Of a DNA stretch of 12,586 nucleotides, positions 1 through 7,175 are shown piece after piece. This DNA is from Bacteroidota bacterium (lineage in GTDB: Bacteria; Bacteroidota; Bacteroidia; Chitinophagales; Chitinophagaceae). Within the stretch, counting starts at the first letter, position 1; every line of letters begins with the position of its first letter. Location of the stretch: the NCBI GenBank assembly GCA_023433755.1, contig JAEYUA010000254.1, positions 1 through 12,586 on the forward strand, given 5' to 3'. The translations under genes were made by a program, and so were the position numbers. The notes under the pieces are model-generated. The model ran no database searches. It worked only from the letters and a program-made list of their open reading frames with translations, and was not told the DNA's origin.

Positions 1-1074
1 GTAGGGAAACAGGGTTGAATAATTTCCTTTGGCATCCGCGCCTACCACGTACATAAAAGTAGGCTCTGTGTTATTTACCATCAGCTTGAAACGTGTGCCG
101 CTGCTGTACGATTCATTGAGCTTATAATAACCTTCCCTGATGCGGGTGGCCTTCATGGGCAGATCGTTTACATCGAGAAGCTGAACTGAGCCGCTCAATT
201 TGGAAAGTGTTGCTTCTTTCTCGAATTTCTGCAATTCCACCGCGGCATAGGTAAACTTCCTGAACACATCATACGAAACCCAGGTAAATCCTCCATTACC
301 CCAATTGGTGCCCCAGCTATTCATGATTTCAAAAGCCCCGCCATATAGATCATCATCATAACCAATTACACAAACGGCATGGCGGCCATGCTGGTTATTG
401 TTCACGATCAGCGGACTCTCATAAGGCTGCCAGTTACTGCCGGCTTTGGAAAAACTGGGTGGACATACAAATGAGATCACCACGGGATTTCCCTCGCTCA
501 GTGATTTTTTAATCTTCAGCATATCAGTGGTGGAAACCACGTTACCCTGGTAGGGTGTATGATAAAATATTTTCTGCATGGCATTGATGCGGTAGGGCTT
601 AGCTTTTGCCAAATCAGGTTCACCAGGCACCTGGCACTGCGATGAATAGTCACGCAGCAGGGGAACACCTTTTTCCTGCATGAGCTCAAAAAGATCGGCC
701 GGGTGGGCACCCTGCGAACAATTGGCATCATAAGGATTATTGAGTTTATAAATAAACATGGGAGAGAAGGTATTCTGCGTGATCTGTGAAGCGCTGTTCC
801 AACCCTTCTTTTGCGATTCAATGATGGTACGGGCAGCATAAGCTGTCGACCAGGCCGCGCAGGTTGAATACCTGCCCTGGTTGCCTGGGGTGGGGCAATA
901 TTTTTTTAATGAGGCGGATCCACCCAATGATTTATAGTTCGCTGTGATAAGTGTTGTCTTCTGCTTCATCTTTTCCAGGGAAGTATCCGGTGTTTCGGGA
1001 ATACCCATTGCATACTGTGCAGATGAATTCAGGGAGAAAAATATTGCCGCGCAAAAAAGAAAATATTTCAGCAT
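1..1074 (-). CDS. Secreted papain-like (C1) cysteine peptidase with C-terminal DUF4384-like domain, 3' end outside window
   Basis: Partial gene: 358 residues are visible and the frame is open to the left edge. Residues 1-19 form a signal peptide (MLKYFLFCAAIFFSLNSSA). The papain fold follows. Gln66 forms the oxyanion hole and Cys72 is the nucleophile (NQGRYSTCAAWS; papain has the same Q-x5-C spacing). His232 lies in GRHAVCVIGYDDD and Asn252 in IMNSWGTNWGNGGF, so the catalytic triad looks intact. Only about 45 residues separate the signal peptide from the active-site loop, too short for a classical I29 inhibitory propeptide, but this stretch is lysine-rich (K35, K37, K39, K48, K57, K58). Residues about 293-358 resemble DUF4384 (SGTRFKLMVNN, then GNYSTLFPY), a beta domain often attached to bacterial caspase-like proteins and kinases. 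The ATG lies two bases after the stop of the upstream caspase-like gene, so the two are probably translationally coupled. The product is expected in the periplasm or outside the cell. The substrate is unknown. Confidence 0.88.
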   Translation of the reverse strand, partial: MLKYFLFCAAIFFSLNSSAQYAMGIPETPDTSLEKMKQKTTLITANYKSLGGSASLKKYCPTPGNQGRYSTCAAWSTAYAARTIIESQKKGWNSASQITQNTFSPMFIYKLNNPYDANCSQGAHPADLFELMQEKGVPLLRDYSSQCQVPGEPDLAKAKPYRINAMQKIFYHTPYQGNVVSTTDMLKIKKSLSEGNPVVISFVCPPSFSKAGSNWQPYESPLIVNNNQHGRHAVCVIGYDDDLYGGAFEIMNSWGTNWGNGGFTWVSYDVFRKFTYAAVELQKFEKEATLSKLSGSVQLLDVNDLPMKATRIREGYYKLNESYSSGTRFKLMVNNTEPTFMYVVGADAKGNYSTLFPY

Positions 1075-1076
1075 GC

Positions 1077-3362
1077 TTATTTTTTATAAAAGGTGAAGTG
1101 TCCTCCAAACTGCATCATGTCGAGTCTCAGCATACCATACTGCGGGTTCTGGAAATTACTTTTATTGAGCATGTTCTGTTTTAGCAGGAAATACAATTTT
1201 TCAGAGGTCATGCAACCGGAAGATTCATCCAGCAACCTGGTAAGTGTACTCATGAACAGGTTGGAATTAGGGACCGGTGTAAGCGCTCCGCTTGTGAGGG
1301 CAGTGAAACCACTGTTCTCATTGGCGATATTACATTCTGTTTCATTGGTGGTTTTATGCCCCTGCTGAAGGAGAATGCCACTGAAGCAGGCATCTGCAAC
1401 AACCAGAGTATGTTTGGTATTGATGTTCTGCAGGTAATCGCTCAGCTCACCTATAGAGAGATAATTTTTCCTTTGTTTTTTAACGGCATCCTTCGGCAGC
1501 CAGAAACCCGATTTGCCAAGGGTATCTCCATGACCCGAATAAACGAGGAGAAAATGATCGGTCGGTTTCAGGGTATTGTAAAATAGAAGGCTGTTCAGAA
1601 TTTCGGTCTTGTCGGGGTTGACAAGGAATTTTACATTCGATTCCGGGAAATCATACTTCGATGTGAGTGTTTTTTTTAATGCACGCAGTTCTGCAACCGG
1701 GCCTATGTTGCGGTTACCCGGATCGTTCAACGGGTTAATGGCCGGATCATCATATTCCTCCACGGCTATCATCAGCGCATAATAATTGCTTTTGTTGCTG
1801 GCGGGACTGTATACGATCTTTCTTTTATCAGAGATTCCAAAAGTTCCTGCTGCAGTTTCCACTTTAATATACACTTCGTTCACACCATTTTTCAGCACCA
1901 GGTTCTGTGCAACAAAATCCTTGCAATCATCTTCCACGCCAAGTCCTTTCTCGCCTCTTACCGGGATCTCCTCACCATTTACCACAAGTACTTTTCTCCT
2001 GATCACTCCCTGGGTGGAAATGCAGGCTTTAACAGATACAGTGGAAGTCATGGTTTGCAGGGTCGGCTCAAATGGAAAATCCCATGTAATTACAGGTTTG
2101 TTATTCCTGGCAATGAGTTCGTCTATTTTATTAAGTTCAGCTTTTACGGAATAATTATTAGGCTCCAGTTGAAGGGCCAACTGGTAATCTTCCCTTGCGC
2201 CATCATAGTTACCCATACATTTTTTGGCATCTGCACGGTCTGTATAATAACTGATATTGTCAATCTTACCTTTTTCCAGCTTGTAGAGCCTTACAGCCTC
2301 GTTAAAATATACAATCGCTTCCGAACATTTATTCTGGCATTTGAGAATAGCAGCCTTTGTATGGTTGTTGAACGAAGCACTTCTTAGTTCTATTGATTTA
2401 TTGATGTCGGTTAAAGCGCTGTAACAGGATCCTGTAAGATATTTACACCAGGCACGGTTGTTCCAGGTCCCGGCATCGGTGGCGTTGAGGTTGAGCGCCT
2501 TGTCGTAAAGATCAATGGCAGCGAGGTATTCCTTCCTGGAAAGTTTTTCTCCTGCCTGTTTTACATATTCCTTGTAAAGATTAGCATTGCTTTTGGAAGC
2601 ATCACGGAAAACAATGGATGAAATGCGCCTGGATTTATCCCATTCCTCCTTGATTCTTGTTGCCGGGAAATTAAGTTGCGGGTTAAAAATGGTTTCACCT
2701 TTCTGTGTGGCTTTCTGGGTCATCACCACGTACCATTTCTCACCATCACTTTCAATGGTGGAGATATTATACTTCTCATTATATTTTTCCTGGATCCATT
2801 TGCTTGGGAAATCCTCGCTCACTTTGAAAGTCTGTTTTTCATATACATCCATTACTGAAAGCACCACGCACCAAAGGCCGTTGGCATAGGCCAGGTCGGT
2901 GATGTTGTAACGCGTGTTTTCCTTCCATTTGTCCTTTATGAATTTGTCAATGTCTTCCCAGGTATAACGGGTAGCCCAGGACTGCATTTTATAATTGGTA
3001 TTGTTGGTGGCGATCACAAACCAGTTGCCATCACCATAGGTAACCTTGGTAATATGCTGACCGGCATCCCAGCGTTTGGATACCCATTCCGAGGGAAATT
3101 TTGTATCCCAGTTCCAACTGATATCTGTTTTAATGGTTACATGGCTGGCCACAGCATACCATTTCCCATCGCCGTAGGCCACCTCGTTAACTACTTTGCT
3201 TTTTTTAGCCTGTTCAAGAATAAAGCCTTCGACTCCCTGGAGATCATCAAAATAATTATAGGATTGCTCACCCGAACCCTGGGTCATGATAGCGGTCCAG
3301 TTGCTTTGTGCAAAAACTTGTGCATGCAGTAAAATCGCACAAAGCAGGAGTGCTGTTCTCAT
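1077..3362 (-). CDS. Secreted DUF7477-repeat / TPR / caspase-like (C14) peptidase
   Basis: A 761-residue multidomain protein. I chose the ATG at 3362 because it opens a clean signal peptide (MRTALLLCAILLHAQVFA, cut near residue 18); a TTG three codons upstream would add only MTL. Residues about 43-252 hold five units of about 48 residues with the pattern FPxxWIxxKW...ITxxxYGdGxWxVV, which I recognise as DUF7477-like. About 259-410 contain four TPR units. About 423-518 form a beta-rich segment with IRRKVLVVNGEEIPV. About 525-757 form the caspase-like domain: ALMIAVEEYDD, then LLVYSGHGD with His611, then VVADACFSG with Cys659, so the dyad is present. Asp657, two residues before the Cys, matches the S1-pocket Asp of metacaspases and orthocaspases and suggests cleavage after Arg or Lys; that is inference. 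It is the first gene of a unit with the papain-like peptidase. TPRs suggest partner binding. The role is unknown. Confidence 0.9.
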   Translation of the reverse strand: MRTALLLCAILLHAQVFAQSNWTAIMTQGSGEQSYNYFDDLQGVEGFILEQAKKSKVVNEVAYGDGKWYAVASHVTIKTDISWNWDTKFPSEWVSKRWDAGQHITKVTYGDGNWFVIATNNTNYKMQSWATRYTWEDIDKFIKDKWKENTRYNITDLAYANGLWCVVLSVMDVYEKQTFKVSEDFPSKWIQEKYNEKYNISTIESDGEKWYVVMTQKATQKGETIFNPQLNFPATRIKEEWDKSRRISSIVFRDASKSNANLYKEYVKQAGEKLSRKEYLAAIDLYDKALNLNATDAGTWNNRAWCKYLTGSCYSALTDINKSIELRSASFNNHTKAAILKCQNKCSEAIVYFNEAVRLYKLEKGKIDNISYYTDRADAKKCMGNYDGAREDYQLALQLEPNNYSVKAELNKIDELIARNNKPVITWDFPFEPTLQTMTSTVSVKACISTQGVIRRKVLVVNGEEIPVRGEKGLGVEDDCKDFVAQNLVLKNGVNEVYIKVETAAGTFGISDKRKIVYSPASNKSNYYALMIAVEEYDDPAINPLNDPGNRNIGPVAELRALKKTLTSKYDFPESNVKFLVNPDKTEILNSLLFYNTLKPTDHFLLVYSGHGDTLGKSGFWLPKDAVKKQRKNYLSIGELSDYLQNINTKHTLVVADACFSGILLQQGHKTTNETECNIANENSGFTALTSGALTPVPNSNLFMSTLTRLLDESSGCMTSEKLYFLLKQNMLNKSNFQNPQYGMLRLDMMQFGGHFTFYKK

Positions 3363-3378
3363 AAGAGTCAAATTTTGC

Positions 3379-3411
3379 GTAAATTAAATACAAATTCAGG
3401 CGAATAACAAA
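3379..3411 (-). promoter_or_regulatory. Possible Bacteroidota-type promoter for the caspase-like gene
   Basis: Read on the minus strand, TTTG (3411-3408) is followed after 21 bases by TAATTTAC (3386-3379). This resembles the Bacteroidota -33 TTTG and -7 TAnnTTTG elements with acceptable spacing, and it lies just upstream of the ATG at 3362. The -7 element is imperfect (TTAC instead of TTTG). The 58-base gap is shared with the divergent DUF2851 gene, for which I found no convincing promoter. Confidence 0.25.
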
Positions 3412-3420
3412 CCGCGCGGC

Positions 3421-4707
3421 ATGACCGAAAAGCTCCTCCAGTACATTTGGCAATTTCAATATTTCAACAGGTCATCTTTACGAACAACTGCGGGTGAAAT
3501 GATTGAAGTAATCCACCCGGGAAAAATCAACAGGGGACAGGGTCCTGACTTCCTTGATGCCAAAATCCGTATAGGAAATGTGCTCATGGCCGGCTCGGTG
3601 GAGATACATCACAAAACTTCACAATGGGTGCAGCATGGTCATCAAAACGATCCTCATTATAAAAATGTGATCCTGCATGTAGTGTTCTCCCATAATGAAA
3701 ATGCCACACCAAATTTACCCGTGCTTGAACTGGAAGAGAGAATTTCTATGAACCTGCTGGAGCGTTATGAAACCCTCATGGGTTCATCAGCTTTCATAGC
3801 ATGTTCATCATCCATTCAAAGAATCAATTCCATTACCTGGACCGCCTGGAAGGACAGGCTCATTGCAGAAAGACTTACGAGGAAAGCCTTACAGGTTTTT
3901 ACCTTCCTTGAGCAAAACAAATCACACTGGGAAGAAACATTATGGTGGATGCTGTCCCGCCATTTTGGATCAGTGACCAATGCGGATGCATTTGAATCGA
4001 TAGCCAGGTCACTTCCTTTGAATTTGCTGTGCAGGCATCAGCATAACCTGGTGCAACTGGAAGCGCTGCTGCTGGGCCAGGCAGGTTTGCTCGAAAATAA
4101 CTTCCAGGATCACCACCCTAAACAACTCAGGCAGGAATACCAGTTTCTGAAACGCAAATATGATCTGAAGCCTGTACCCGTACCGGTCCTGTTCCTAAGA
4201 ATGAGGCCCGGGAATTTTCCCACTATCAGGCTGGCGCAGTTAGCTGCTTTCCTGCACCATCATATACAAACATTCCCGCTGATGTTTGTATCCGAAGAAC
4301 TTTCTGAAATGGAAAAATTATTTGATGTACATGTTCATGAGTATTGGAACACGCACTATAAACCAGATGTGATTTCAAATTACAAGAATAAAAAACCAGG
4401 AAGGAACACGGTTCACAGTCTCCTGATCAATGCAGTGGCTCCTGTATTATTCGCCTATGGCCTGCATCACAGGGAAGAAAAATATAAAGAGAAGGCTTTA
4501 AACCTGCTTCAAAAATTGCCGACAGAATCCAATTTCATCACAACCGGTTTTGAAAGCCTTGGCATTGCCAACAGCCAGGCCCTGGACTCCCAGGCGCTGA
4601 TTGAATTAAAAACAAAATTTTGCGATGCAAAACGATGTTTGTCCTGCAGTATCGGGAATACCCTGCTCAGGTATGCGGGTCAAAGTACAGAACGGGCTTT
4701 TTTATAA
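3421..4707 (+). CDS. DUF2851 family protein
   Basis: 428 residues, full length for this Bacteroidota family, with no signal peptide, so cytoplasmic. The opening MTEKLLQYIWQFQYFN and the block GPDFLDAKIRIG...AGSVEIHHKTSQW (residues 41-69), followed by NVILHVVFSH (82-91), are the family signature. The C-terminus carries CDAKRCLSCSIGNTLL with Cys401, Cys406 and Cys409, a possible metal-binding cluster, and further cysteines at 128 and 204. No function is established to my knowledge. The Asp43...Glu61-x-His63 arrangement followed by Ser67/Trp69 recalls a PD-(D/E)xK nuclease core, but this is only pattern resemblance. The gene stands alone on this strand, divergent from the caspase-like gene, and its last 28 bases overlap the 3' end of a small lipoprotein gene on the other strand. 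Confidence 0.9.
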   Translation: MTEKLLQYIWQFQYFNRSSLRTTAGEMIEVIHPGKINRGQGPDFLDAKIRIGNVLMAGSVEIHHKTSQWVQHGHQNDPHYKNVILHVVFSHNENATPNLPVLELEERISMNLLERYETLMGSSAFIACSSSIQRINSITWTAWKDRLIAERLTRKALQVFTFLEQNKSHWEETLWWMLSRHFGSVTNADAFESIARSLPLNLLCRHQHNLVQLEALLLGQAGLLENNFQDHHPKQLRQEYQFLKRKYDLKPVPVPVLFLRMRPGNFPTIRLAQLAAFLHHHIQTFPLMFVSEELSEMEKLFDVHVHEYWNTHYKPDVISNYKNKKPGRNTVHSLLINAVAPVLFAYGLHHREEKYKEKALNLLQKLPTESNFITTGFESLGIANSQALDSQALIELKTKFCDAKRCLSCSIGNTLLRYAGQSTERAFL

Positions 4708-4814
4708 CCACCACCCGCAGCTTTTTCGGGCGTAAGTGCTTTGGTACAGGAAGCCAGGATAAGGGCAATGATGGTAAACAGCAGGATCCTGAAGAACCAT
4801 AATCTGATTGTCAT
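4680..4814 (-). CDS. Small (44-residue) predicted lipoprotein
   Basis: A short reading frame from an ATG at 4814 to a TGA at 4682-4680. It encodes a basic start (MTIRLWFFR), a hydrophobic stretch (ILLFTIIALILAS) and a lipobox LASC with Cys23. After lipidation the mature part would be only 22 residues, CTKALTPEKAAGGGY followed by KKARSVL. The architecture is a textbook signal peptidase II substrate, and very small lipoproteins with a TPxxAA...YKKxR-like tail seem familiar from Bacteroidota, although I cannot name a family. It lies 80 bases downstream of the OsmC gene on the same strand and could be co-transcribed with it. Its end overlaps the DUF2851 gene by 28 bases, tail to tail. No clear ribosome binding site is seen. 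Function is unknown. The main doubt is size: an open frame of this length can occur by chance, but the lipobox after a good signal core argues otherwise. Confidence 0.6.
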   Translation of the reverse strand: MTIRLWFFRILLFTIIALILASCTKALTPEKAAGGGYKKARSVL

Positions 4815-4894
4815 AGGTTGGGATTTAGAAATTAAATCTACACAAGCATTCCTTCAATTCATAATTATACGGCAGGTTTTATTACCAGGAAAAA

Positions 4895-5311
4895 TCACGG
4901 GTTCCAGGTACCCCAGTCTATGTTCACTTCAATATCAGGATGCAGGCTATGCTGAACGGGACAGGTAATCCCGGTATGCTTGAGTATCTGCCGGTGTTTT
5001 TCATCAAGGCCGAGAAGGGCATCCGGAATATAAAAAAATAAGTTAATTCCTCCCACACGCCTCGGGTCGGCCTTCATGATCTTTTCTACTTCCACCTTGA
5101 TGCCATCCAGGTCAAAACCCATGGACCTGGCCTTGATACCCATAACGGTAAGCATGCAGGTAGCAAGCGAAGTGGCCATGAGGTCAGTAGGCGAGAATCT
5201 TTCTCCTTTTCCGTTGTTGTCAACAGGCGCATCTGTCTCAAAATGGTTACCCGACCGGAGATGGGTACAAACCGTTCGCAGTGATCCTTCGTATTCAACA
5301 GTAGATGTCAT
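4895..5311 (-). CDS. OsmC family protein (peroxiredoxin-like)
   Basis: 138 residues, the normal size for the OsmC/Ohr superfamily, and cytoplasmic. Two cysteines sit in the usual places: Cys52 in the central helix (SPTDLMATSLATCMLTVMG) and Cys117 in ITCPVQHSLHP near the C-terminus. In characterised OsmC and Ohr proteins this pair reduces organic hydroperoxides, with the first Cys as peroxidatic residue. The CPVQHSLHP ending and the DPRRVGGINLFFYIP strand are closer to the general OsmC/YhfA-like branch than to Ohr, so hydroperoxide activity is likely but not certain. The gene is divergent from the beta-barrel gene with only 42 bases between their starts, so control sequences of the two genes must overlap. 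The small lipoprotein gene follows downstream on the same strand. No regulator gene is nearby. Confidence 0.92.
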   Translation of the reverse strand: MTSTVEYEGSLRTVCTHLRSGNHFETDAPVDNNGKGERFSPTDLMATSLATCMLTVMGIKARSMGFDLDGIKVEVEKIMKADPRRVGGINLFFYIPDALLGLDEKHRQILKHTGITCPVQHSLHPDIEVNIDWGTWNP

Positions 5312-5353
5312 ACTTTTTTGCCTAAATTTACGTTCAACATATTATTCTACTAC

Positions 5354-6151
5354 GTGAAAAAAATCATTCTGTTCGTTTTGATTTCGATTGTGAGCCTGAA
5401 TCTTGTGGCACAGGATAGTACTGACAGAAAAAGGCCTGACAGGAAAGCCGAAAAAAGAGAAAGGATCAATGCCATCATTAAACAGGAAGAAGAAGGGAAT
5501 CTTTCTTTCAGGAAGCAGAACGCATTCGGCATTATGCTTCGATCCAATGGTTATGGTTTGTTCTATGAACTGGGTAAACGCCGTTCTCCGCGTTACTCCA
5601 ATCTCTACCTGATCGAACTTACGGAAATCAAACACCGCAAGGAAGATAAGCTCGGCGGAGCTGAAAACTTTTTCAGCAATTCCTATGTATTCGGCAAACA
5701 AAATAATTTCTACCAGTTCAAACTGGGTTTCGGCCAGCAATATATCCTGGGGCAAAAAGGAAACAAGAATGGCGTGGCTATCACAGCCAATGTAACAGGC
5801 GGACTTACCATGGGTCTGCTCAAACCCTATTATATCCAGGCAGTGGATTCTACAGGGCGGGAAGTCACCATCAGTTATGAGAAAGACAGTGTAACCTTTC
5901 TCAGCCGCGGTTCAATTATTGGCGGAGCCGGATTTACAGAAGGCTGGAGTGAACTCAAATTGCGTCCAGGTCTTTTTGCCAAGGCAGCACTCAGGTTTGA
6001 CTTCAAAAGATATAATGATAAAATTGAAGCTCTTGAAGTGGGAGTGAGCGTTGAAGGCTACGCACAGAAAATCCCCCAGATGGTATTCAACGAACCCCGC
6101 CGTCTTTTCTTCCAGGGTCACGTAGCGCTGGTGTTTGGAGGCAGAAAATAA
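5354..6151 (+). CDS. Predicted outer-membrane beta-barrel protein of unknown function
   Basis: 265 residues from a GTG at 5354. That start gives a clean signal peptide (MKKIILFVLISIVSLNLVAQ, cut near residue 20); a TTG 36 bases upstream would place twelve uncharacteristic residues before it and fall inside the promoter space shared with the OsmC gene. The mature protein begins with a highly charged stretch, residues about 21-48 (STDRKRPDRKAEKRER), probably helical and periplasmic. Then follow many alternating amphipathic strands rich in aromatic and glycine residues, such as NAFGIMLRSNGYGLFYELG, NNFYQFKLGFGQQYIL, VAITANVTGGLTMGLL and LFFQGHVALVFGGRK at the very end. This pattern is typical of a small outer-membrane barrel. 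I do not recognise a named family. It precedes lipA on the same strand by 82 bases, which hold a hairpin, so joint transcription is uncertain. Confidence 0.75.
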   Translation: MKKIILFVLISIVSLNLVAQDSTDRKRPDRKAEKRERINAIIKQEEEGNLSFRKQNAFGIMLRSNGYGLFYELGKRRSPRYSNLYLIELTEIKHRKEDKLGGAENFFSNSYVFGKQNNFYQFKLGFGQQYILGQKGNKNGVAITANVTGGLTMGLLKPYYIQAVDSTGREVTISYEKDSVTFLSRGSIIGGAGFTEGWSELKLRPGLFAKAALRFDFKRYNDKIEALEVGVSVEGYAQKIPQMVFNEPRRLFFQGHVALVFGGRK

Positions 6152-6185
6152 GAATGTCAGAAATTATCAGGAAATTTGCGCTCCG

Positions 6186-6217
6186 GGCCAATGGCTAACA
6201 GCTTTTGGCTATTGGCT
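6186..6217 (+). repeat. 13-bp hairpin between the beta-barrel gene and lipA
   Basis: The arm CCAATGGCTAA (6188-6198) and the arm TTGGCTATTGG (6205-6215) pair along all 11 positions, two of them as G-U wobbles, around a six-base loop. G6187-C6216 and G6186-U6217 extend the stem to 13 pairs. No U-run follows, so it is not a classical intrinsic terminator. It lies 17 bases before the lipA ATG and could be a weak terminator, an mRNA-stabilising end or a lipA leader structure. Related sequence occurs at 10039-10052. Confidence 0.55.
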
Positions 6218-6233
6218 AATCTAACCATTCATT

Positions 6234-7154
6234 ATGTCTTGTACCTCGGTTCCTGTTGATCATAAAATAAAAAAACCTGACTGGCTTCGTGTAAAGCTTC
6301 CTATTGGAGAAAGCTATAAACATGTAAGAGGTCTTGTTGATACCCATAAGCTTCATACTATTTGTGAAAGTGGTAATTGTCCCAATATGGGAGAATGCTG
6401 GGGTGAAGGCACTGCAACTTTCATGATCCTTGGCAATGTTTGCACAAGAAGCTGTGGTTTTTGTGCAGTGGCCACCGGCAGGCCCGATGCCGTTGACTGG
6501 GATGAACCACAAAGGGTGGCCGAGGCCATCCACCTGATGAAGGTTAAACACGCCGTGATCACTTCTGTTGACAGGGACGAACTGAAAGATGGCGGTTCCA
6601 TCATCTGGTACAATACCATCAAAGCGGTGAAAGCGCTGAATCCCACAACTACACTTGAAACACTGATCCCAGATTTTAAAGGCGACAAAGAAAACATCAT
6701 GAGGATCGTGGAAGCAGCACCCGAAGTGGTTTCCCATAATATTGAAACTGTTGAAAGACTTTCCAGGCAGGTGCGCATCCAGGCCAAATACTGGCGCAGC
6801 ATGGAAGTAATCAAAACCCTGAAGCAGGGAGGCATGCGTACCAAGAGTGGTATCATGCTTGGCCTTGGCGAAAGCAGGGAAGAAGTGATCCAGGCTTTGA
6901 AAGATCTTGCCGCTGCCGGTTGCGATGTTGTGACACTTGGACAATATCTCCAACCAACACGCAAGCATCTCCCGGTTGTAAGATTTGTTCACCCGGACGA
7001 ATTCGCGGAATACAAAGAGATCGGGTATGATCTTGGTCTTGACTACGTGGAAAGCGGCCCCCTGGTCCGTTCTTCCTATCATAGTGAAAGGCATGTGATA
7101 CCAGGATATGGCAGGAAACAATGGCAGGAAACAAAGCTCATACAGAACACCTGA
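6234..7154 (+). CDS. lipA: Lipoyl synthase (radical SAM)
   Basis: 306 residues, full length for the family. LipA inserts two sulfur atoms into protein-bound octanoyl groups to make the lipoyl cofactor of pyruvate and 2-oxoglutarate dehydrogenases and the glycine cleavage system; it acts in the cytoplasm. Both iron-sulfur clusters are accounted for. Cys44, Cys49 and Cys55 (CESGNCPNMGEC) bind the auxiliary cluster that donates sulfur. Cys70, Cys74 and Cys77 (CTRSCGFC) bind the radical SAM cluster. The C-terminal RSSYHSE (residues 279-285) contains the serine that ligates the auxiliary cluster. Other family blocks are TSVDRDELKDGGS, TLETLIPDF, PEVVSHNIETV, TKSGIMLGLGE and TLGQYLQPTRKHLPV. No lipB or lplA gene is in the window. 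The lectin/CHU_C gene begins 21 bases downstream on the same strand. A long open frame on the opposite strand is a shadow of this gene. Confidence 0.98.
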   Translation: MSCTSVPVDHKIKKPDWLRVKLPIGESYKHVRGLVDTHKLHTICESGNCPNMGECWGEGTATFMILGNVCTRSCGFCAVATGRPDAVDWDEPQRVAEAIHLMKVKHAVITSVDRDELKDGGSIIWYNTIKAVKALNPTTTLETLIPDFKGDKENIMRIVEAAPEVVSHNIETVERLSRQVRIQAKYWRSMEVIKTLKQGGMRTKSGIMLGLGESREEVIQALKDLAAAGCDVVTLGQYLQPTRKHLPVVRFVHPDEFAEYKEIGYDLGLDYVESGPLVRSSYHSERHVIPGYGRKQWQETKLIQNT

Positions 7155-7175
7155 TCTTTTGATTATTTTTAGCGG

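Noticed and set aside
1786..2154. Plus-strand open frames within the caspase-like gene
   Set aside because: They are antisense to a 761-residue gene with clear TPR and caspase motifs and encode low-complexity hydrophobic translations.
1..3362. Reading the caspase/papain pair as a cytoplasmic anti-phage or abortive-infection system
   Set aside because: Both products begin with convincing signal peptides, and no nucleotide cyclase, STAND ATPase, gasdermin-like or other defence gene lies next to them in the window.
4833..4840. TAGATTTA on the minus strand as a promoter -7 element for the small lipoprotein
   Set aside because: The nearest TTG upstream is only 14 bases away, shorter than the usual spacing, so the pair is not convincing.
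5318..5353. The TTG at 5318 as start of the beta-barrel protein
   Set aside because: It would put twelve residues before an otherwise standard MKKIILF signal peptide. The GTG at 5354 explains the sequence better.
6216..7121. A 301-codon open frame on the minus strand
   Set aside because: It lies antisense to lipA, which has every family motif. The opposite-strand translation has no recognisable domain and many His, Phe and Cys residues typical of a shadow frame.
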